64,000 nt of DNA from Henricia sp. BOLD:AAB3569 (taxonomy: Eukaryota > Echinodermata > Asteroidea > Spinulosida > Echinasteridae). The notes below the pieces were generated by a model. That model was not told where the DNA came from, searched no databases, and saw only the letters and a list, made by a program, of their open reading frames with translations. A program made the translations under genes and the position numbers. Below, piece after piece: positions 1 through 14,300 of the stretch; positions within the stretch are counted from its first letter, which is position 1; each line of letters begins with the position of its first letter. The stretch lies in NCBI GenBank assembly GCA_037783545.1, contig JBBELK010000062.1, positions 1-64,000 of the forward strand, written 5' to 3'.

Positions 1-3000
1 AATGGCCGAGAAATTTCAGAGTTTAGGGAAAACGGAGCTCGGCTACGTAGTTACTCCCCTAACCGTGGCTGTTGGACACCCTGCGCTGCGCTGGTGTACA
101 TTTGTACGGCCGTTGACTCACCCCAGATTGTGACGGGAATTAGGTCAAAGTGTGTCCCAAATGCCGGCAAATTTGGAAATCAAGGAATTTTCCAACGAAC
201 TTCAAATTGTGCATGCTCCAAATTGTATATATTCCGCACTTGTCATGCGAAATTAACAGATTTTCGCTGGGAAATGGCCGAGAAATTGCAGAGTTTAGGA
301 AAACGGAGCTCGGCTACGTGGTTACTCACCTAACCGTGGCTGTTGGGACACCCTGCGCTGCGCTGGTGTACATTTGTACGGCCGTTGACTCACCCAGATT
401 GTGACGGGAATTAGGTCAAAGTGTGTCCCAAATGCCGGCAAATTTGGAAATCAAGGCATTTTCCAACGAACTTCAAATTTTGCATGCTCCAAACTGTATA
501 TATTCCGAACTTGTCATGCAAAATTGACAGATTTTCCCTGGGAAATGGCCGAGAAATTTCAGAGTTTAGGGAAACGGAGCTCGGCTACGTGGTTACTCCA
601 CTAACCGTGGCTGTTGGGACACCCTGCGCTGCGCTGGTGTACATTTGTACGGCCGTTGACTAACCCCAGATTGTGACGGGAATTAGGTCAAAGTGTGTCC
701 CCAAATGCCGGCAAATTTGGAAATCAAGGAATTTTCCAACGAACTTCAAATTTTGCATGCTCCAAACTGGATATATTCCGCAATTGTCATGCAAAATTGA
801 CAGATTTTCGCTGGGAAATGGCCGAGAAATGTCAGAGTTTAGGGAAAACGGAGCTCGGCTACGTGGTTACTCCCCTAACCGTGGCAGTTGGGACACCCTG
901 CGCTGCGCTGGTGTACATTTGTACGGCCGTTGACTCACCCCAGATTGTGACGGGAATTAGGTCAAAGTGTGTCCCAAATGCCGGCAAATTTGGAAATCAA
1001 GGAATTTTCCAACGAACTTCAAATTGTGCATGCTCCAAACTGTATATATTCCGCACTTGTCATGCAAAATTGACAGATTTTCGCTGGGAAATGGCCAAGA
1101 AATTGCAGAGTTTAGGGAAAACGGAGCTCGTCTACGTGGTTACTCCCCTAACCGTGGCTGTTGGGACACCCTGCGCTGCGCTGGTGTACATTTGTACGGC
1201 CGTCGACTCACCCCAGATTGTGACGGGAATTAGGTCAAAGTGTGTCCCAAATGCCGGCAAATTTGGAAATCAAGGAATTTTCCAACGAACTTCAAATTTT
1301 GCATGCTCCAAACTGTATATATTCCACACTTGTCATGCAAAATTGACAGATTTTCCCTGGGAAATGGCCGAGAAATTTCAGAGTTTAGGGAAACGGAGCT
1401 CGGCTACGTGGTTACTCCCCTAACCGTGGCTGTTGGGACACCCTGCGCTGCGCTGGTGTACATTTGTACGGCCGTCGACTCACCCCAGATTGTGACGGGA
1501 ATTAGGTCAAAGTGTGTCCCAAATGCCGGCAAATTTGGAAATCAAGGAATTTTCCAACGAACTTCAAATTTTGCATGCTCCAAACTGGATATATTCCACA
1601 CTTGTCATGCAAAATTGACAGATTTTCCCTGGGAAATGGCCGAGAAATTTCAGAGTTTAGGGAAACGGAGCTCGGCTACGTGGTTACTCCCCTAACCGTG
1701 GCTGTTGGGACACCCTGCGCTGCGCTGGTGTACATTTGTACGGCCGTTGACTCACCCCAGATTGTGACGGGAATTAGGTCAAAGTGTGTCCCAAATGCCG
1801 GCAAATTTGGAAATCAAGGAATTTTCCTACGAACTTTAAATTGTGCATGCTCCAAACTGTATATATTCCGCACTTGTCATTCAAAATTGACAGATTTTCG
1901 CTGGGAAATGGCCGAGAAATTTCAGAGTTTAGGGAAAACGGAGCTCGGCTACGTGGTTACTCCCCTAACCGTGGCTGTTGGGACACCCTTGCGCTGCGCT
2001 GGTGTACATTTGTACGGCCGTTGACTCACCCCAGATTGTGACGGGAATTAGGTCAAAGTGTGTCCCAAATGCCGGCAAATTTGGAAATCAAGGAATTTTC
2101 CAACGAACTTCAAATTGTGCATGCTCCAAATTGTATATATTCCGCACTTGTCATGCGAAATTAACAGATTTTCGCTGGGAAATGGCCGAGAAATTGCAGA
2201 GTTTAGGGAAAACGGAGCTCGGCTACGTGGTTACTCACCTAACCGTGGCTGTTGGGACACCCTGCGCTGCGCTGGTGTACATTTGTACTGCCGTTGACTC
2301 ACCCCAGATTGTGACGGGAATTAGGTCAAAGTGTGTCCCAAATGCCGGCAAATTTGGAAATCAAGGAATTTTCCAACGAACTTCAAATTTTGCATGCTCC
2401 AAACTGTATATATTCCGCACTTGTCATGCGAAATTGACAGATTTTCGCTGGGAAATGGCCGAGAAATTGCAGAGTTTAGGGAAAACGGAGCTCGGCTACG
2501 TGGTTACTCCCCTAGCCGTGGCTGTTGGGACACCCTGCGCTGCGCTGGTTGTACATTTGTACGGCCGTTGACTCACCCCAGATTGTGACGGGAATTAGGT
2601 CAAAGTGTGTCCCAAATGCCGGCAAATTTGGAAATCAAGGAATTTTCCAACGAACTTCAAATTTGTCATGCTCCAAACTGGATATATTCCGCAATTGTCA
2701 TGCAAAATTGACAGATTTTTCGCTGGGAAATGGCTGAGAAATTTCAGAGTTTATGGAAAACGGAGCTCGGCTACGTGGTTACTCCCCTAACCGTGGCTGT
2801 TGGGACACCCTGCGCTGGGCTGGTGTACATTTGTACGGCCGTTGACTCGCCCCAGATTGTGACGGGAATTAGGTCAAAGTGTGTCCCAAATGCCGGCAAA
2901 TTTGGAAATCAAGGAATTTACAACGAACTTCAAATTTTGCATGCTCCAAACTGTATATATTCCACACTTGTCATGCAAAATTGACAGATTTTCCCTGGGA

Positions 3001-6000
3001 AATGGCCGAGAAATTTCAGAGTTTAGGGAAACGGAGCTCGGCTACGTGGTTACTCCCCTAACCGTGGCTGTTGGGACACCCTGCGCTGCGCTGGTGTACA
3101 TTTGTACGGCCGTTGACTCACCCCCAGATTGTGACGGGAATTAGGTCAAAAGTGTGTCCCAAATGCCGGCAAATTTGGAAATCAAGGAATTTTCCAACGA
3201 ACTTCAAATTTTGCATGCTCCAAACTGGATATATTCCGCAATTGTCATGCAAAATTGACAGATTTTCGCTGGGAAATGGCCGAGAAATTGCAGAGTTTAG
3301 GGAAAACGGAGCTCGGCTACGTGGTTATTCCCCTAACCGTGGCTGTTGGGACACCCTGCGCTGCGCTGGTGTACATTTGTACGGCCGTTGACTCACCCCA
3401 GATTGTGACGGGAATTAGGTCAAAGTGTGTCCCAAATGCCGGCAAATTTGGAAATCAAGGAATTTTCCAACGAACTTCAAATTTTGCATGCTCCAAACTG
3501 GATATATTCCGCAATTGTCATGCACAATTGACAGATTTTCGCTGGAAAATGGCCGAGAAATTGCAGAGTTTAGGGAAAACGGAGCTCGGCTACGTGGTTA
3601 CTCCCCTAACCGTGGCTGTTGGGACACCCTGCGCTGCGCTGGGTGTACATTTGTACGGCCGTTGACTCACCCCCAGATTGTGATGGGAATTAGGTCAAAG
3701 TGTGTCCCAAATGCCGGCAAATTTGGAAATCAAGGAATTTTCCAACGAACTTCAAATTTTGCATGCTCCAAACTGGATATATTCCGCAATTGTCATGCAC
3801 AATTGACAGATTTTCGCTGGAAAATGGCCGAGAAATTGCAGAGTTTAGGGAAAACGGAGCTCGGCTACGTGGTTACTCCCCTAACCGTGGCTGTTGGGAC
3901 ACCCTGCGCTGCGCTGGTGTACATTTGTACGGCCGTTGACTCACCCCAGATTGTGACGGGAATTAGGTCAAAGTGTGTCCCAAATGCCGGCAAATTTGAA
4001 AATCAAGGAATTTTCCTACGAACTTCAAATTTGTCATGCTCCAAACTGGATATATTCCGCAATTGTCATGCAAAATTGACAGATTTTCGCTGGGAAATGG
4101 CTGAGAAATTTCAGAGTTTAGGGAAAACGGAGCTCGGCTACGTGGTTACTCCCCTAACCGTGGCTGTTGGGACACCCTGCGCTGCGCTGGTGTACATTTG
4201 TACGGCCGTTGACTCACCCCAGATTGTGACGGGAATTAGGTCAAAGTGTGTCCCAAATGCCGGCAAATTTGGAAATCAAGGAAATTTCCAACGACTTCAA
4301 ATTTTGCATGCTCCAAACTGTATATATTCCACACTTGTCATGCAAAATTGACAGATTTTCCCTTGGAAATGGCCGAGAAATTTCAGAGTTTAGGAAACGG
4401 AGCTCGGCTACGTGGTTACTCCCCTAACCGTGGCTGTTGGGACACCCTGCGCTGCGCTGGTGTACATTTGTACGGCCGTTGACTCACCCCAGATTGTGAC
4501 GGGAATTAGGTCAAAGTGTGTCCCCAAATGCCGGCAAATTGGAAATCAAGGAATTTTCCAACGAACTTCAAATTTTGCATGCTCCAAACTGGATATATTC
4601 CGCAATTGTCATGCAAAATTGACAGATTTTCGCTGGGAAATGGCCGAGAAATTGCAGAGTTTAGGAAAACGGAGCTCGGCTACGTGGTTATTCCCCTAAC
4701 CGTGGCTTGTTGGGACACCCTGCGCTGCGCTGGTGTACATTTGTACGGCCGTTGACTCACCCCAGATTGTGACGGGAATTAGGTAAAAGTGTGTCCCAAA
4801 TGCCGGCAAATTTGGAAATCAAGGAATTTTCCAACGAACTTCAAATTTTGCATGCTCCAAACTGGATATATTCCGCAATTGTCATGCACAATTGACAGAT
4901 TTTCGCTGGGAAATGGCCGAGAAATTGCAGAGTTTAGGGAAAACGGAGCTCGGCTACGTGGTTACTCCCTAACCGTGGCTGTTGGGACACCCTGCGCTGC
5001 GCTGGTGTACATTTGTACGGCCGTTGACTCACCCCAGATTGTGATGGGAATTAGGTCAAAGTGTGTCCCAAATGCCGGCAAATTTGAAATCAAGGAATTT
5101 TCCAACGAACTTCAAATTTTGCATGCTCCAAACTGGATATATTCCGCAATTGTCATGCACAATTGACAGATTTTCGCTGGGAAATGGCCGAGAAATTGCA
5201 GAGTTTAGGGAAAACGGAGCTCGGCTACGTGGTTACTCCCCTAACCGTGGCTGTTGGGACACCCTGCGCTGCGCTGGTGTACATTTGTACGGCCGTTGAC
5301 TCACCCCAGATTGTGACGGGAATTAGGGTCAAAGTGTGTCCCAAATGCCGGCAAATTTGGAAATCAAGGAATTTTCCTACGAACTTAAATTTTGCATGCT
5401 CCAAACTGTATATATTCCGCACTTGTCATTCAAAATTGACAGATTTTCGCTGGGAAATGGCCGAGAAATGTCAGAGTTTAGGAAAACGGAGCTCGGCTAC
5501 GTGGTTACTCCCCTAACCGTGGCAGTTGGGACACCCTTCGCTGCGCTGGTGTACATTTGTACGGCCGTTGACTCACCCCAGATTGTGATGGGAATTAGGT
5601 CAAAGTGTGTCCCAAATGCCGGCAATTTGGAAATCAAGGAATTTTCCAACGAACTTCAAATTTTGCATGCTCCAAACTGTATATATTCCGCACTTGTCAT
5701 GCAAAATTGACAGATTTTCGCTGGAAATGGCCAAGAAATTGCAGAGTTTAGGGAAAACGGAGCTCGGCTACGTGGTTACTCCCCTAACCGTGGCTGTTGG
5801 GACACCCTGCGCTGCGCTGGTGTACATTTGTACGTCCGTTGACTCACCCCAGATTGTGACAAAAATTAGGTCAAAGTGTGTCCCAAATGCCGGCAAATTT
5901 GGAAATCAAGGAATTTTCCAACGAACTTCAAATTTTGCATGCTCTAAACTGTATATATTTCGCACTTGTCATGCAAAATTGACAGATTTTCGCTGGGAAA

Positions 6001-6965
6001 TAGCCAAGAAATTGCAGAGTTTAGGAAAAACGGAGCTCGGCTACGTGGTTACTTCCCTAACCGTGGCTGTTGGAACACCCTGCGCTGCGCTGGTGTACAA
6101 CTGTACGGCCGTTGACTCACCCCAGATTGTGACGGGAATTAGGTCAAAGTGTGTCCCAAATGCCGGCAAATTGGAAATCAAGGAATTTTCCAACGAACTT
6201 CAAATTTTGCATGCTCCAAACTGTATATATTCCGCACTTGTCATGCAAAATTGACAGATTTTCTCTGGGAAATGGCCGAGAAATTTCAGAGTTTAGGGAA
6301 ACGGAGCTCGGCTACGTGGTTACTCCCCTAACCGTGGCTGTTGGGACACCCTGCGCTGCGCTGGTGTACATTTGTACGGCCGTTGACTCACCCCAGATTG
6401 TGACGGGAATTAGGTCAAAGTGTGTCCCAAATGCCGGCAAATTTGGAAATCAAGGAATTTTCCAACGAACTTCAAATTTTGCATGCTCCAAACTGGATAT
6501 ATTCCGCAATTGTCATGCAAAATTGACAGATTTTCGCTGGGAAATGGCCGAGAAATGTCAGAGTTTAGGGAAAACGGAGCTCGGCTACGTGGTTACTCCC
6601 CTAACCGTGGCTGTTGGGACACCCTGCGCTGCGCTGGTGTACATTTGTACGTCCGTTGACTCACCCCAGATTGTGACAAAAATTAGGTCAAAGTGTGTCC
6701 CAAATGCCGGCAAATTTGGAAATCAAGGAATTTTCCAACGAACTTCAAATTTTGCATGCTCTAAACTGTATATATTTCGCACTTGTCATGCAAAATTGAC
6801 AGATTTTCGCTGGGAAATAGCCAAGAAATTGCAGAGTTTAGGAAAAACGGAGCTCGGCTACGTGGTTACTTCCCTAACCGTGGCTGTTGGAACACCCTGC
6901 GCTGCGCTGGTGTACAACTGTACGGCCGTTGACTCACCCCAGATTGTGACGGGAATTAGGTCAAA

Positions 6966-9900
6966 GTGTGTCCCAAATGCCGGCAAATTTGGAAATCAAG
7001 GAATTTTCCAACGAACTTCAAATTTTGCATGCTCCAAACTGTATATATTCCGCACTTGTCATGCAAAATTGACAGATTTTCTCTGGGAAATGGCCGAGAA
7101 ATTTCAGAGTTTAGGGAAACGGAGCTCGGCTACGTGGTTACTCCCCTAACCGTGGCTGTTGGGACACCCTGCGCTGCGCTGGTGTACATTTGTACGGCCG
7201 TTGACTCACCCCAGATTGTGACGGGAATTAGGTCAAAGTGTGTCCCAAATGCCGGCAAATTTGGAAATCAAGGAATTTTCCAACGAACTTCAAATTTTGC
7301 ATGCTCCAAACTGGATATATTCCGCAATTGTCATGCAAAATTGACAGATTTTCGCTGGGAAATGGCCGAGAAATGTCAGAGTTTAGGGAAAACGGAGCTC
7401 GGCTACGTGGTTACTCCCCTAACCGTGGCAGTTGGGACACCCTGCGCTGCGCTGGTGTACATTTGTACGGCCGTTGACTCACCCCAGATTGTGATGGGAA
7501 TTAGGTCAAAGTGTGTCCCAAATGCCGGCAAATTTGGAAATCAAGGAATTTTCCAACGAACTTCAAATTTTGCATGCTCCAAACTGTATATATTCCGCAC
7601 TTGTCATGCAAAATTGACAGATTTTCGCTGGGAAATGGCCAAGAAATTGCAGAGTTTAGGGAAAACGGAGCTCGGCTACGTGGTTACTCCCCTAACCGTG
7701 GCTGTTGGGACACCCTGCGCTGCGCTGGTGTACATTTGTACGTCCGTTGACTCACCCCAGATTGTGACAAAAATTAGGTCAAAGTGTGTCCCAAATGCCG
7801 GCAAATTTGGAAATCAAGGAATTTTCCAACGAACTTCAAATTTTGCATGCTCTAAACTGTATATATTTCGCACTTGTCATGCAAAATTGACAGATTTTCG
7901 CTGGGAAATAGCCAAGAAATTGCAGAGTTTAGGAAAAACGGAGCTCGGCTACGTGGTTACTTCTCTAACCGTGGCTGTTGGAACACCCTGCGCTGCGCTG
8001 GTGTACAACTGTACGGCCGTTGACTCACCCCAGATTGTGACGGGAATTAGGTCAAAGTGTGTCCCAAATGCCGGCAAATTTGGAAATCAAGGAATTTTCC
8101 AACGAACTTCAAATTTTGCATGCTCCAAACTGTATATATTCCGCACTTGTCATGCAAAATTGACAGATTTTCCCTGGGAAATGGCCGAGAAATTTCAGAG
8201 TTTAGGGAAACGGAGCTCGGCTACGTGGTTACTCCCCTAACCGTGGCTGTTGGGACACCCTGCGCTGCGCTGGTGTACATTTGTACGGCCGTTGACTCAC
8301 CCCAGATTGTGACGGGAATTAGGTCAAAGTGTGTCCCAAATGCCGGCAAATTTGGAAATCAAGGAATTTTCCAACGGACTTCAAATTTTGCATGCTCCAA
8401 ACTGGATATATTCCGCAATTGTCATGCAAAATTGACAGATTTTCGCTGGGAAATGGCCGAGAAATTGCAGAGTTTAGGGAAAACGGAGCTCGGCTACGTG
8501 GTTATTCCCCTAACCGTGGCTGTTGGGACACCCTGCGCTGCGCTGGTGTACATTTGTACGGCCGTTGACTCACCCCAGATTGTGATGGGAATTAGGTCAA
8601 AGTGTGTCCCAAATGCCTGCAAATTTGGAAATCAAGGAATTTTCCAACGAACTTCAAATTTTGCATGCTCCAAACTGTATATATTCCGCACTTGTCATGC
8701 AAAATTGACAGATTTTCGCTAGGAAATGGCCGAGAAATTGCAGAGTTTAGGGAAAACGGAGCTCGGCTACGTGGTTACTCCCCTAACCGTGGCTGTTGGG
8801 ACACCCTGCGCTGCGCTGGTGTACATTTGTACGGCCGTTGACTCACCCCAGATTGTGATGGGAATTAGGTCAAAGTGTGTCCCAAATGCCGGCAAATTTG
8901 GAAATCAAGGAATTTTCCAACGAACTTCAAATTTTCCATGCTCCAAACTGGATATATTCCGCAATTGTCATGCACAATTGACAGATTTTCGCTGGGAAAT
9001 GGCCGAGAAATTGCAGAGTTTAGGGAAAACGGAGCTCGGCTACGTGGTTACTCCCCTAACCGTGGCTGTTGGGACACCCTGCGCTGCGCTGGTGTACATT
9101 TGTACGGCCGTTGACTCACCCCAGATTGTGACGGGAATTAGGTCAAAGTGTGTCCCAAATGCCGGCAAATTTGGAAATCAAGGAATTTTCCTACGAACTT
9201 TAAATTTTGCATGCTCCAAACTGTATATATTCCGCACTTGTCATTCAAAATTGACAGATTTTCGCTGGGAAATGGCCGAGAAATTTCAGAGTTTAGGGAA
9301 AACGGAGCTCGGCTACGTAGTTACTCCCCTAACCGTGGCTGTTGGGACACCCTGCGCTGCGCTGGTGTACATTTGTACGGCCGTTGACTCACCCTAGATT
9401 GTGACGGGAATTAGGTCAAAGTGTGTCCCAAATGCCGGCAAATTTGGAAATCAAGGAATTTTCCAACGAACTTCAAATTGTGCATGCTCCAAATTGTATA
9501 TATTCCGCACTTGTCATGCAAAATTGACAGATTTTCGCTGAGAAATGGCCAAGAAATTGCAGAGTTTAGGAAAAACGGAGCTCGGCTACGTGGTTACTCC
9601 CCTAACCGTGGCTGTTGGGACACCCTGCGCTGCGCTGGTGTACATTTGTACGGCCGTTGACTCACCCCAGATTGTGACGGGAATTAGGTCAAAGTGTGTC
9701 CCAAATGCCGGCAAATTTGGAAATCAAGGAATTTTCCAACCAACTTCAAATTTTGCATGCTCCAAACTGTATATATTCCGCACTTGTCATGCAAAATTGA
9801 CAGATTTTCCCTGGGAAATGGCCGAGAAATTTCAGAGTTTAGGGAAACGGAGCTCGGCTACGTGGTTACTCCCCTAACCGTGGCTGTTGGGACACCCTGC

Positions 9901-11335
9901 GCTGCGCTGGTGTACATTTGTACGGCCGTTGACTAACCCCAGATTGTGACGGGAATTAGGTCAAAGTGTGTCCCAAATGCCGGCAAATTTGGAAATCAAG
10001 GAATTTTCCAACGAACTTCAAATTTTGCATGCTCCAAACTGGATATATTCCGCAATTGTCATGCAAAATTGACAGATTTTCGCTGGGAAATGGCCGAGAA
10101 ATGTCAGAGTTTAGGGAAAACGGAGCTCGGCTACGTGGTTACTCCCCTAACCGTGGCAGTTGGGACACCCTGCGCTGCGCAGGTGTACATTTGTACGGCC
10201 GTTGACTCACCCCAGATTGTGATGGGAATTAGGTCAAAGTGTGTCCCAAATGCCGGCAAATTTGGAAATCAAGGAATTTTCCAACGAACTTCAAATTGTG
10301 CATGCTCCAAACTGTATATATTCCGCACTTGTCATGCAAAATTGACAGATTTTCGCTGGGAAATGGCCAAGAAATTGCAGAGTTTAGGGAAAACGGAGCT
10401 CGTCTACGTGGTTACTCCCCTAACCGTGGCTGTTGGGACACCCTGCGCTGCGCTGGTGTACATTTGTACGGCCGTTGACTCACCCCAGATTGTGACGGGA
10501 ATTATGTCAAAGTGTGTCCCAAATGCCGGCAAATTTGGAAATCAAGGAATTTTCCAACGAACTTCAAATTTTGCATACTCCAAACTGGATATATTCCGCA
10601 ATTGTCATGCACAATTGACAGATTTTCGCTGGGAAATGGCCGAGAAATTGCAGAGTTTAGGGAAAACGGAGCTCGGCTACGTGGTTACTCCCCTAACCGT
10701 GGCTGTTGGGACACCCTGCGCTGCGCTGCGCTGGTGTACATTTGTACGGCCGTTGACTCACCCCAGATTGTGATGGGAATTAGGTCAAAGTGTGTCCCAA
10801 ATGCCAGCAAATTTGGAAATCAAGGAATTTTCCAACCAACTTCAAATTTTGCATGCTCCAAACTGGATATATACCGCAATTGTCATGCACAATTGACAGA
10901 TTTTCGCTGGGAAATGGCCGAGAAATTTCAGAGTTTAGGGAAAACGGAGCTCGGCTACGTGGTTACTCCCCTAACCGTGGCTGTTGGGATACCCTGCGCT
11001 GCGCTGGTGTACATTTGTACGGCCGTTGACTCACCCCAGATTGTGACGGGAATTAGGTCAAAGTGTGTCCCAAATGCCGGCAAATTTGGAAATCAAGGAA
11101 TTTTCCTACGAACTTTAAATTTTGCATGCTCCAAACTGTATATATTCCGCACTTGTCATTCAAAATTGATAGATTTTCGCTGGGAAATGGCCGAGAAATT
11201 TCAGAGTTTAGGGAAAACGGAGCTCGGCTACGTAGTTACTCCCCTAACCGTGGCTGTTGGGACACCCTGCGCTGCGCTGGTGTACATTTGTACGGCCGTT
11301 GACTCACCCCAGATTGTGACGGGAATTAGGTCAAA
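6966..11335 (+). repeat. Higher-order satellite block A, copy 1 (16 monomers)
   Basis: The ordered series of monomer variants from 6,966 reappears from 11,336, an offset of 4,370 bp or 16 monomers. Markers shared in order include the GACAAAAATTAGG monomer (7,768 and 12,138), the GTGTACAACTGTAC monomer (8,000 and 12,370), the TTTTCGCTAGG monomer (8,712 and 13,355) and the monomer with an extra GCGCT (10,725 and 15,640). This shows that a multi-monomer segment was duplicated as a unit. Confidence 0.8.
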
Positions 11336-14300
11336 GTGTGTCCCAAATGCCGGCAAATTTGGAAATCAAGGAATTTTCCAACGAACTTCAAATTTTGCAT
11401 GCTCCAAACTGTATATATTCCGCACTTGTCATGCAAAATTGACAGATTTTCCCTGGGAAATGGCCGAGAAATTTCAGAGTTTAGGGAAACGGAGCTCGGC
11501 TACGTGGTTACTCCCCTAACCGTGGCTGTTGGGACACCCTGCGCTGCGCTGGTGTACATTTGTACGGCCGTTGACTCACCCCAGATTGTGACGGGAATTA
11601 GGTCAAAGTGTGTCCCAAATGCCGGCAAATTTGGAAATCAAGGAATTTTCCAACGAACTTCAAATTTTGCATGCTCCAAACTGGATATATTCCGCAATTG
11701 TCATGCAAAATTGACAGATTTTCGCTGGGAAATGGCCGAGAAATGTCAGAGTTTAGGGAAAACGGAGCTCGGCTACGTGGTTACTCCCCTAACCGTGGCA
11801 GTTGGGACACCCTGCGCTGCGCTGGTGTACATTTGTACGGCCGTTGACTCATCCCAGATTGTGATGGGAATTAGGTCAAAGTGTGTCCCAAATGCCGGCA
11901 AATTTGGAAATCAAGGAATTTTCCAACGAACTTCAAATTTTGCATGCTCCAAACTGTATATATTCCGCACTTGTCATGCAAAATTGACAGATTTTCGCTG
12001 GGAAATGGCCAAGAAATTGCAGAGTTTAGGGAAAACGGAGCTCGGCTACGTGGTTACTCCCCTAACCGTGGCTGTTGGGACACCCTGCGCTGCGCTGGTG
12101 TACATTTGTACGTCCGTTGACTCACCCCAGATTGTGACAAAAATTAGGTCAAAGTGTGTCCCAAATGCCGGCAAATTTGGAAATCAAGGAATTTTCCAAC
12201 GAACTTCAAATTTTGCATGCTCTAAACTGTATATATTTCGCACTTGTCATGCAAAATTGACAGATTTTCGCTGGGAAATAGCCAAGAAATTGCAGAGTTT
12301 AGGAAAAACGGAGCTCGGCTACGTGGTTACTTCTCTAACCGTGGCTGTTGGAACACCCTGCGCTGCGCTGGTGTACAACTGTACGGCCGTTGACTCACCC
12401 CAGATTGTGACGGGAATTAGGTCAAAGTGTGTCCCAAATGCCGGCAAATTTGGAAATCAAGGAATTTTCCAACGAACTTCAAATTTTGCATGCTCCAAAC
12501 TGTATATATTCCGCACTTGTCATGCAAAATTGACAGATTTTCCCTGGGAAATGGCCGAGAAATTTCAGAGTTTAGGGAAACGGAGCTCGGCTACGTGGTT
12601 ACTCCCCTAACCGTGGCTGTTGGGACACCCTGCGCTGCGCTGGTGTACATTTGTACGGCCGTTGACTCACCCCAGATTGTGACGGGAATTAGGTCAAAGT
12701 GTGTCCCAAATGCCGGCAAATTTGGAAATCAAGGAATTTTCCAACGAACTTCAAATTTTGCATGCTCCAAACTGGATATATTCCGCAATTGTCATGCAAA
12801 ATTGACAGATTTTCGCTGGGAAATGGCCGAGAAATTGCAGAGTTTAGGGAAAACGGAGCTCGGCTACGTGGTTATTCCCCTAACCGTGGCTGTTGGGACA
12901 CCCTGCGCTGCGCTGGTGTACATTTGTACGGCCGTTGACTCACCCCAGATTGTGATGGGAATTAGGTCAAAGTGTGTCCCAAATGCCGGCAAATTTGGAA
13001 ATCAAGGAATTTTCCAACGAACTTCAAATTTTGCATGCTCCAAACTGGATATATTCCGCAATTGTCATGCACAATTGACAGATTTTCGCTGGGAAATGGC
13101 CGAGAAATTGCAGAGTTTAGGGAAAACGGAGCTCGGCTACGTGGTTACTCCCCTAACCGTGGCTGTTGTGACACCCTACGCTGCGCTGGTGTACATTTGT
13201 ACGGCCGTTGACTCACCCCAGATTGTGACGGGAATTAGGTCAAAGTGTGTCCCAAATGCCTGCAAATTTGGAAATCAAGGAATTTTCCAACGAACTTCAC
13301 ATTTTGCATGCTCCAAACTGTATATATTCCGCACTTGTCATGCAAAATTGACAGATTTTCGCTAGGAAATGGCCGAGAAATTGCAGAGTTTAGGGAAAAC
13401 GGAGCTCGGCTACGTGGTTACTCCCCTAACCGTGGCTGTTGGGACACCCTGCGCTGCGCTGGTGTACATTTGTACGGCCGTTGACTCACCCCAGATTGTG
13501 ATGGGAATTAGGTCAAAGTGTGTCCCAAATGCCGGCAAATTTGGAAATCAAGGAATTTTCCAACGAACTTCAAATTTTCCATGCTCCAAACTGGATATAT
13601 TCCGCAATTGTCATGCACAATTGACAGATTTTCGCTGGGAAATGGCCGAGAAATTGCAGAGTTTAGGGAAAACGGAGCTCGGCTACGTGGTTACTCCCCT
13701 AACCGTGGCTGTTGGGACACCCTGCGCTGCGCTGGTGTACATTTGTACGGCCGTTGACTCACCCCAGATTGTGACGGGAATTAGGTCAAAGTGTGTCCCA
13801 AATGCCGGCAAATTTGGAAATCAAGGAATTTTCCTACGAACTTTAAATTTTGCATGCTCCAAACTGTATATATTCCGCACTTGTCATTCAAAATTGACAG
13901 ATTTTCGCTGGGAAATGGCCGAGAAATTTCAGAGTTTAGGGAAAACGGAGCTCGGCTACGTAGTTACTCCCCTAACCGTGGCTGTTGGGACACCCTGCGC
14001 TGCGCTGGTGTACATTTGTACGGCCGTTGACTCACCCTAGATTGTGACGGGAATTAGGTCAAAGTGTGTCCCAAATGCCGGCAAATTTGGAAATCAAGGA
14101 ATTTTCCAACGAACTTCAAATTGTGCATGCTCCAAATTGTATATATTCCGCACTTGTCATGCAAAATTGACAGATTTTCGCTGAGAAATGGCCAAGAAAT
14201 TGCAGAGTTTAGGAAAAACGGAGCTCGGCTACGTGGTTACTCCCCTAACCGTGGCTGTTGGGACACCCTGCACTGCGCTGGTGTACATTTGTACGGCCGT

